Of a stretch of DNA of 39,637 nt, positions 34,034-39,637 are shown in pieces. Origin of the DNA: Flavobacteriales bacterium 33_180_T64. Lineage in GTDB: Bacteria > Bacteroidota > Bacteroidia > Flavobacteriales > Flavobacteriaceae. Position numbers and translations under genes: made by a program. Where the stretch lies: NCBI GenBank assembly GCA_002162685.1, contig MAAQ01000011.1:1-39637 (forward strand), read 5' to 3'. Each line of letters starts with the position of its first letter. Position 1 is the first letter of the stretch. The notes beneath the pieces were generated by a model. That model was not told the DNA's origin. It worked only from the letters and a program-made list of their open reading frames with translations, and did not search any database.

Positions 34034-35664
34034 TATTTTCCGAGTTTATAATTTAGTGATAAATACCAACTTACTCGAACTCGTGTGTTGATGTCGTCTT
34101 TAAGTATAGCATCATCTGCAGTAGCACCAATAGTTAATTTGTCTAATTCATTCTGAAAGGCTAATAGAGGTCCTATAGTAATGGAGAACCGATCACGAAT
34201 TGAAAAGCCAATACCAACTGGGAATAAAGGTGTTTTTATACCTTGTGTAACCCCTATTTGTAGCATAGGATATAAAATATCTCCTTTTTTTGGTCGTAGT
34301 AAAAAATTTAAATAGGCTGCGGGCCTAAAATATACAGCATCCCCTTGTGTCTCAGCAACTACACCTTCTGATATTCCATAGTTTTTGTATTCAAAAGGCG
34401 TGTAAAATAGTCCGAGTGATGGGAATACAGCTAGTCTCCCTTGACTTTTGAAAACCTTGACTTTTATTGCATAAACACCATCCTTATCAGCATCTCCATT
34501 TTGTAGGAGTTTTGTTGATTTGATATCATATACTTTCGTTTTTTCATAGCTCCACGGAAATTTATCGTCTTCAATTAATTTGTACCCTACAGGGTTTGCA
34601 ATACCCCTAAATGCATCAGTAAAATTTGTAAGGCGTTTATTTAATTTTAATAATACTGATAGGTTACGATTTAGCAATTCCATTCTATCGGATACCATGG
34701 CTTCAATAAACACGACTTTGCTCATAGATAGGTTTCTAAATTCTTTTTTAGTTGTACTATTTAAGTCTAATAAAGATTCTATAGTCACTAAATCTTTTGA
34801 AAACATGTTCTTCAGTGCTTCAAGGTTTTTTGATGCCGTCTCTCTTTTTTTTATTAAAGCGTCAGATATTTGTTTAGATGCTGTAAGCTTAGCTGAGAAT
34901 GATTCTAAATTTTGGTCTGCATTATATAATGTGTCGTGAGCATATGTAATCCACTCATTAACCGTTTTCTTTGGACGATTATTCCTATCTATTGCAATTT
35001 CAATAGGTTTAAATAAAAAATGTTCTATGGCTGTAACGCCATCAATGACATCTGTCTTGGTTTTAAACGCTTGTGTATAAATGTTATCTCTAGCTATTTT
35101 ATCAATAGCTATATGTTCATTGAAGAGTTTAACCCAATCGTATAGCAACATAGAGTTTTTTGGTAAGGTTTTTATGATTTGATTGACTGCCTTAAGATTT
35201 TCATCTACAGTTGTTTTATTAACTCCTTTTAAACTTGAGTAATTATTTATTTTGGATGTTGCAAAGGTTTTAGCGGCATCACCTGAAGACATATCGCTTG
35301 AAAATGGTAGATCGACAGGTATATTTTCTAAAAATGTTGAAATTGAGGTATAGTTTGAATCGTCTTCCTCAGATTCTGAATTTTCAATTTTAACTTGTAA
35401 TGGGTTATAAAATGCCAAATACATTTTAAAATTATTATTGTCATCATTGCTGACTTGAAATTGTTTGATTTCATCTTTCTTAATCGTGATAAAAGATTTG
35501 TCTGTTTCCAACCATTCTTTCGAATAAGAAAAAGTTTTTCCGTCGAATAAAAGATATATAGAGTTATCTATTTCAGTACTATGGAGTTTTTCAAAAACAG
35601 CTGTTTCTTGACCGTTAATTATTAAACTATAGAGTATTAATAAAAATGATATTTTAATTTTCAT
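34033..35664 (-). CDS. Exported coiled-coil / beta-rich protein of unknown function
   Basis: A 543-residue protein with a signal peptide (KIKISFLLILYSLIINGQ). Residues about 130-345 are helical and charged, with likely coiled coils (KINNYSSLKGVNKTTVDENL, SAKLTASKQISDALIKKRET). Residues about 385-543 are beta-rich with alternating aromatic strands (RLAVFPSLGLFYTPFEY, FPVGIGFSIRDRFSITIG) and end in RVRVSWYLSLNYKLGK, which looks like an outer-membrane beta-barrel end. I do not recognise the family. It shares a transcript with the coupled protease, so it may be a partner, substrate or anchor. A weak promoter-like TTTTG, 16 bp, TACTTTG lies upstream. Confidence 0.75.
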   Translation of the reverse strand: MKIKISFLLILYSLIINGQETAVFEKLHSTEIDNSIYLLFDGKTFSYSKEWLETDKSFITIKKDEIKQFQVSNDDNNNFKMYLAFYNPLQVKIENSESEEDDSNYTSISTFLENIPVDLPFSSDMSSGDAAKTFATSKINNYSSLKGVNKTTVDENLKAVNQIIKTLPKNSMLLYDWVKLFNEHIAIDKIARDNIYTQAFKTKTDVIDGVTAIEHFLFKPIEIAIDRNNRPKKTVNEWITYAHDTLYNADQNLESFSAKLTASKQISDALIKKRETASKNLEALKNMFSKDLVTIESLLDLNSTTKKEFRNLSMSKVVFIEAMVSDRMELLNRNLSVLLKLNKRLTNFTDAFRGIANPVGYKLIEDDKFPWSYEKTKVYDIKSTKLLQNGDADKDGVYAIKVKVFKSQGRLAVFPSLGLFYTPFEYKNYGISEGVVAETQGDAVYFRPAAYLNFLLRPKKGDILYPMLQIGVTQGIKTPLFPVGIGFSIRDRFSITIGPLLAFQNELDKLTIGATADDAILKDDINTRVRVSWYLSLNYKLGK

Positions 35665-35795
35665 AATAAAATTGTTTTGATTAATAGGACCAAAGTACGT
35701 GTCATATCAAAACCAAAACATACCCAATAGGAGGTAAAAAAATCTAGAAGGAAATAGTGCTATATTTTAAAATGTGTGGACAAAAAAAAAGGAAA

Positions 35796-36461
35796 TTAAA
35801 CCGTCGCCAATTTAGACACAAGTTTGCCATAGCTAATTTCATTAAAATTAGAAATGACCAAATCCGCTTTTGTATAGTTCTGATCTTCACTATGTAAACT
35901 GTCGTAGCCAATACAATAGATGTTTGCAGCTTTTGCAGCAGCAATACCATTGGTCGAATCTTCGATAACGAAACAGTCTTTTGGAGCATGACCAGATAAT
36001 CCTGCAGCTTTAATAAAAATTTCAGGATGAGGTTTAGAAGCTTTTAAATCGGCACCACTAATTTTAGCAATAAAGTATTGATCCAAATCAAAACGTTCGA
36101 AAATACGATTTATATTAGGCATTGAAGCCGAAGATGCTAAGACTAATACCATTCCATGATTATGGTAATCTTTAATTATATCCAACACACCATCTAATAA
36201 TTGAAGTGATGTATCTGTATCAAATAATTGCTTAAAATGATACCGTTTTATATCCACTAAAGTCTGTGGGCCAAGTGGTAATTTATAGTGTTCAATAAGT
36301 TGTTTACAGATTCCAATAGTCGACTGTCCAGTAAATGACGCATACTGCGCGTCTGAGACCTCAATATTGACATCCTTAAACATTTTATAATAAGCTTTAT
36401 GGTGAAGTGGCTCTGTATCTACAATGACACCATCCATATCAAATAAGGCAGCTTTAAACAT
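35796..36461 (-). CDS. HAD superfamily phosphatase (beta-phosphoglucomutase-like)
   Basis: A 221-residue class IA HAD enzyme with a helical C1 cap. Catalytic motif FDMDGVIVDTEPLHH has D8 as nucleophile and D10 as acid/base; motif II is LASSAS, motif III lies in KASKPHPEIF, and VIEDSTNGIAAAKAA is motif IV. The four motifs and DTEP segment match beta-phosphoglucomutase or sugar-phosphate phosphatase relatives; substrate cannot be chosen. It is cytoplasmic. A -7 box sits at 36525-36532. Confidence 0.88.
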   Translation of the reverse strand: MFKAALFDMDGVIVDTEPLHHKAYYKMFKDVNIEVSDAQYASFTGQSTIGICKQLIEHYKLPLGPQTLVDIKRYHFKQLFDTDTSLQLLDGVLDIIKDYHNHGMVLVLASSASMPNINRIFERFDLDQYFIAKISGADLKASKPHPEIFIKAAGLSGHAPKDCFVIEDSTNGIAAAKAANIYCIGYDSLHSEDQNYTKADLVISNFNEISYGKLVSKLATV

Positions 36462-36844
36462 GTTGAATTAATTAGCGACACGAATATATATAATTAGCTA
36501 TTGATAATCAATACTTTCTAGATACAAATGTATTGGCAATTGTTAAGACGCATTTAAGTTCGACGAAGTGTTTAATTATGAAATTTAACCACAACCGTTT
36601 TAAGAAATATCGAGCATCAATTATTAAAATAGAAATGATAAATAACAACGTCTAATTATTCAATATACCACATACAAAGTGATGATAAGACAGACTTATT
36701 TTGATTATTTAAAATTATTATGCATCTTTGGCTTATGATTGTTTAAGTCCACACACTTCGCGATAAATCACTAGTATAAGTGATATTCAAAAATTAACCA
36801 TTAGCGTTTGCTTATGGTCCTGTTTATTTATATAATTTACAATC
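36462..36844. other. Divergent intergenic region before the MATE gene
   Basis: About 380 AT-rich bases between divergent genes. It holds the HAD promoter box and a hairpin-forming inverted repeat ATCACT/AGTGAT (36767-36772 and 36779-36784), a possible operator or structured leader for the MATE gene. A 25-codon open frame near 36578 has no supporting signal. Confidence 0.4.
36525..36532 (-). promoter_or_regulatory. -7 promoter box of the HAD gene
   Basis: On the minus strand TACATTTG matches TAnnTTTG, 63 bp before the ATG at 36461. No -33 TTTG is seen. Confidence 0.4.
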
Positions 36845-38251
36845 ATGTCAAAAACATCTATTTCAATACAACAATTATTTAATTATTTTAAACTTGCTGT
36901 ATCTGGTAAGGAGCAAGAATTTACGTCAGGAAGCATTAGACGCGCTGTGTTTATGCTATCGATACCTATGATTTTAGAAATGCTCATGGAATCTATATTT
37001 GCTGTTGTCGATATTTTCTATGTCTCAAAAGTGAGTGTTAATGCCGTAGCAACTATTGGATTAACCGAATCTGTAGTAACGCTTGTTTATGCTGTAGCTA
37101 TCGGACTTAGTATGGCGGCAACAGCAATTGTTGCACGTCGTATCGGAGAGAAAGATAGAGAAGGTGCCTCACAAGCTGCTGTGCAAGTAATTCTCTTAGG
37201 TGTTGTAGTGGCAGCTATTATTAGTGTTTTCGGAATTATATTCCCAAAAGAAATATTAGAACTTATGGGAGGCGAACCCGATCTTATCGCTGAAGGTTAT
37301 GGGTATACACAAATACTCCTCGGTGGAAATATAACCATCATGTTGTTGTTTTTAATTAATGCCATATTTAGAGGTGCTGGAGATGCTTCTATTGCTATGT
37401 GGACGCTCATTCTCTCTAATGGATTGAACATTATTTTGGACCCTATGTTTATTTTTGGTTTTGGTCCAATACCCGCTTTTGGTGTTGAAGGTGCTGCTAT
37501 TGCCACAACAATAGGTAGAGGTACTGCGGTTATTTTTCAACTCCTTGTTTTGTTTTATGGTTGGAGTAAAATAAAAGTAGGTTTTAAAGATATTGTATTG
37601 CGAATTGGTGTCATGCTTAACTTAATTAAAGTGTCTCTTGGTGGTATCGGGCAATTTTTAATTGGCACGTCGTCTTGGGTTGTTTTAATGCGAATTATGA
37701 GTGAATTTGGTAGCGAAGTGCTAGCAGGTTATACTATCGCTATTCGTGTGATGATGTTTACTTTTATGCCTGCATGGGGAATGAGTAATGCTGCAGCAAC
37801 TTTAGTTGGACAAAATTTAGGTGCAAAACAACCAGAACGTGCCGAGAAATCTGTTTGGAAAACAAGTAAATATTGTGCCTATTTTATGGGATTAGTGTCT
37901 ATTGCTTATCTAGTTTTTGCGCCTGAAATTATCTCTTGGTTTACTCAAGAACCTAATGTTGTAGAGAACGGAAGTCTTTGTTTACGTGTCATAGCAGCGG
38001 GTTATATTTTTTATGCCTACGGAATGGTTGTCATTAATTCATTTAATGGAGCAGGAGATACCATGACACCTACCATTATTAATTTTGTTTGCTTTTGGTT
38101 GTTTCAATTGCCTTTTGCTTACCTCATGGCTGTTACTTTTAATTTTGGTCCAATGGGTGTTTTTTTAGCTATTGTACTTGCCGAAGTTTTGATTTCAATT
38201 ATTGCTATCATTTGGTTTAAAAAAGGCCATTGGAAACTCAAAAAAATCTAA
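36845..38251 (+). CDS. MATE family efflux transporter
   Basis: A 468-residue inner-membrane exporter with 12 predicted helices in two related halves. RRAVFMLSIPMILEMLMESIFAVVDIFYVSK is the N-terminal family pattern, and IGLSMAATAIVARRIGEKD the conserved loop of the first half. MPAWGMSNAAATLVGQNLGAKQPERAEK is the matching loop in the second half. MATE proteins expel organic cations, drugs or metabolites using Na+ or H+. A hydrophilic N-terminal stretch of about 25 residues precedes the first helix. It is monocistronic as far as visible. Confidence 0.93.
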   Translation: MSKTSISIQQLFNYFKLAVSGKEQEFTSGSIRRAVFMLSIPMILEMLMESIFAVVDIFYVSKVSVNAVATIGLTESVVTLVYAVAIGLSMAATAIVARRIGEKDREGASQAAVQVILLGVVVAAIISVFGIIFPKEILELMGGEPDLIAEGYGYTQILLGGNITIMLLFLINAIFRGAGDASIAMWTLILSNGLNIILDPMFIFGFGPIPAFGVEGAAIATTIGRGTAVIFQLLVLFYGWSKIKVGFKDIVLRIGVMLNLIKVSLGGIGQFLIGTSSWVVLMRIMSEFGSEVLAGYTIAIRVMMFTFMPAWGMSNAAATLVGQNLGAKQPERAEKSVWKTSKYCAYFMGLVSIAYLVFAPEIISWFTQEPNVVENGSLCLRVIAAGYIFYAYGMVVINSFNGAGDTMTPTIINFVCFWLFQLPFAYLMAVTFNFGPMGVFLAIVLAEVLISIIAIIWFKKGHWKLKKI

Positions 38252-38483
38252 CAATCAGTTTGTTAGGTATTTCTTACAATGTTAATGTGAATTTAATTCT
38301 TTAAAGTGTGTTTTAAGTACTTTGTCGAGTAAATTGCTTATAGTCAGGCTTTAAGACTATATTTAGTATTCCCTCCAAAGTTTAATAGCTGAAAATTAGT
38401 AACCAAATTTACATTATGGTGGTTTATCCCTTTTTGGGCTAAGCTTTTATTGATGTCATTTAACCTATTTAAAAGATATTAGC

Positions 38484-39637
38484 ATGTATGGAACACGACT
38501 ATTACTCGTCTTTACGTTTTTTGTCTTCGGAATTACCGCTTCATATTCACAATCTGGAATTTATGAAAGTTATCTTATTGTAGATAACGGCTCTGGAAAT
38601 AGATATTACGATTTACAAGCAACTACAGGAAATACAGATTTTGATGGTGCCAATTTAGGGAGTTTTAGCTGTGATGACTTATTAATTTTAAGCGGAGCTC
38701 AAAATAAAGTATATAAATGTAATACAGATAATATTACTAATGGGTTTCTTAATTACCGTATTTATCTTACGTCAGATACAGCACCAGCATTTACAAATAG
38801 TGTAGCGCTTCCTTTTTTAAGTAACGATGGTGCAGCTGCTATATGTAGTCCTAGTAGTGGAACAAATCAAACTTGGGAAGAAGCTGCAGCAAATCTTAAT
38901 GTAATTAATAGTTTGGCTTTAGGAATCTATTATCTTGAAGTTTATACGACTGCAGGTTATACCTATACTTCTGGCGGAGGAGGTTCTGGAACTCATTTTG
39001 CTAATAATGGCACTTTAAATTATAAAGCAACGTTTTCAGTTGTTGATACTACCGATCCTATAACACCAAGTTTATCAGATGTAACAGGAGAATGTTCCGC
39101 AACAGCAACAGCACCAACAACTACAGATGCCTGTTCAGGAACTTTAACAGGAAGCACCACAGATGCACTAACGTATAATATTCAAGGCACATTTATAATC
39201 AACTGGACTTTTGATGATGGTAATGGCAACACTATTATCGTTCCACAAAATGTAATAGTTGATGATATTACCGATCCTATAACACCAAGTTTATCAGATG
39301 TAACAGGAGAATGTTCCGCAACAGCAACAGCACCAACAACTACAGATGCCTGTTCAGGAACCATAACAGGAAGCACCACAGATGCACTAACGTATAATAC
39401 GCAAGGTACATTTATAATCAATTGGACTTTCGATGATGGTAATGGCAACACGATTATCGTTCCACAAAATGTAATAGTCGATGATACTACCGATCCTATA
39501 ATACCAAGTTTATCAGATGTTACAGGAGAATGTTCAGCAACAGCAACAGCGCCAACAACTACAGATGCATGTTCAGGAACTTTAACGGGAAGCACCACAG
39601 ACGCACTAACATATAATACTCAAGGCACTTTTGTAAT
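38484..39637 (+). CDS. Secreted repeat protein with HYR-like modules (partial, runs off the window)
   Basis: The ATG at 38484 opens a frame that stays open for 384 codons to the window end. Residues 1-22 (YGTRLLLVFTFFVFGITASYSQ) are a signal peptide. The next 165 residues form a domain with several cysteines that I do not recognise. From about residue 190, HYR-like modules of 73 residues follow, each with DPITPSLSDV, GECSATATAPTTTDACSGT and NWTFDDGNGNTIIVPQN patterns. Such proteins are typically exported by type IX secretion and act at the cell surface; the C-terminal sorting domain would lie beyond the window, so this is unproven. Confidence 0.85.
   Translation, partial: MYGTRLLLVFTFFVFGITASYSQSGIYESYLIVDNGSGNRYYDLQATTGNTDFDGANLGSFSCDDLLILSGAQNKVYKCNTDNITNGFLNYRIYLTSDTAPAFTNSVALPFLSNDGAAAICSPSSGTNQTWEEAAANLNVINSLALGIYYLEVYTTAGYTYTSGGGGSGTHFANNGTLNYKATFSVVDTTDPITPSLSDVTGECSATATAPTTTDACSGTLTGSTTDALTYNIQGTFIINWTFDDGNGNTIIVPQNVIVDDITDPITPSLSDVTGECSATATAPTTTDACSGTITGSTTDALTYNTQGTFIINWTFDDGNGNTIIVPQNVIVDDTTDPIIPSLSDVTGECSATATAPTTTDACSGTLTGSTTDALTYNTQGTFV
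39051..39637 (+). repeat. Near-identical 219-bp tandem repeats
   Basis: Units start at 39051, 39270 and 39489 (ACCGATCCT at each start), an exact 219-bp (73-codon) period, with 2.7 copies before the window ends. Units 1 and 2 differ at only about ten positions, and their first 90 bases are identical. Confidence 0.93.

Noticed and set aside
34580-34939. Plus-strand open frame of 119 codons opposite the 543-residue gene
   Set aside because: Antisense to a gene with signal peptide and operon context; composition is hydrophobic and random-looking.
36578-36655. 25-codon open frame starting MKFNHNRFKK
   Set aside because: No promoter, partner gene or recognisable segment; a short frame like this is expected by chance in AT-rich DNA.
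38339-38361. Stem-loop TATAGTC/GACTATA after the MATE gene as terminator
   Set aside because: The stem is AT-rich with a nine-base loop and no T tract follows; too weak to call.
39182-39598. Minus-strand open frame of 138 codons at the right end
   Set aside because: It lies fully antisense to the tandem repeat gene, shows the same 73-codon period and has no start signal. It exists because repeats lack stops in this frame.
39051-39637. Possible CRISPR array because of regular direct repeats
   Set aside because: The 219-bp period is in frame with a coding sequence, with no short repeats and unique spacers, and no cas gene is present.

Overview
The window looks like chromosomal DNA of a marine-type member of the Flavobacteriaceae (Bacteroidota). 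The DNA is AT-rich. Several promoters match the Bacteroidota -33/-7 pattern (TTTG, about 19 bp, TAnnTTTG), and there is no Shine-Dalgarno habit. Gene families typical of the group are present: DUF4290, DUF2911, a DUF493 protein, a ResB-CcsA fusion, a PorP/SprF-like protein and a giant surface protein with a gliding-motility-type C-terminal domain. I see no insertion sequence, integrase, prophage or CRISPR array.

Layout. 1-2.6 kb: tRNA-Met(CAT) with a textbook promoter, a START-like protein, a class IV aminotransferase, a YqgE/AlgH protein and HU. 2.6-6.1 kb (minus): an NTPase-recQ-fmt operon with TTG and GTG starts. 6.3-8.7 kb (plus): DUF493, DUF4290, then murA with Asp at the fosfomycin-target position, closed by a perfect palindromic terminator. 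8.9-10.9 kb: a small helical protein, a NIP-like aquaporin and a DUF2911 protein. 10.9-16.3 kb (minus): an operon of a secreted PIG-L deacetylase, a 31-residue membrane peptide, a sodium:solute symporter and a Gfo/Idh/MocA oxidoreductase. 16.3-21.1 kb (minus): VOC protein, minimal MscS, lipoprotein, Maf, a UbiA-family (archaeal DGGGP synthase-like) prenyltransferase, KdsC and a DUF2520 protein. 21.2-25.0 kb (plus): truncated hemoglobin and the cytochrome c biogenesis fusion. 25.1 kb: a 49-residue very basic protein. 25.6-32.4 kb: a type IX secretion adhesin followed 6 bp later by its PorP/SprF-like partner. 32.6-36.5 kb (minus): DUF2188, a lipoprotein astacin-like protease coupled to an unknown coiled-coil/beta-rich protein, and a HAD phosphatase. 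36.8-39.6 kb (plus): a MATE exporter and the 5' part of a secreted repeat protein with nearly identical 219-bp units.

How the parts fit. Most genes are housekeeping: translation initiation, cell wall, LPS sugar and lipid synthesis, and cytochrome maturation. The accessory interest lies in cell-surface biology (two repeat-rich secreted proteins, a protease pair and a glycan-type deacetylase/transport operon) and in compact gene organisation. Examples of the latter are a promoter embedded in a terminator, two probable leaderless genes, an FNR-type palindrome at -41.5 of the truncated hemoglobin, and translationally coupled small genes. All functional statements rest on reading motifs by eye; no database search was run.
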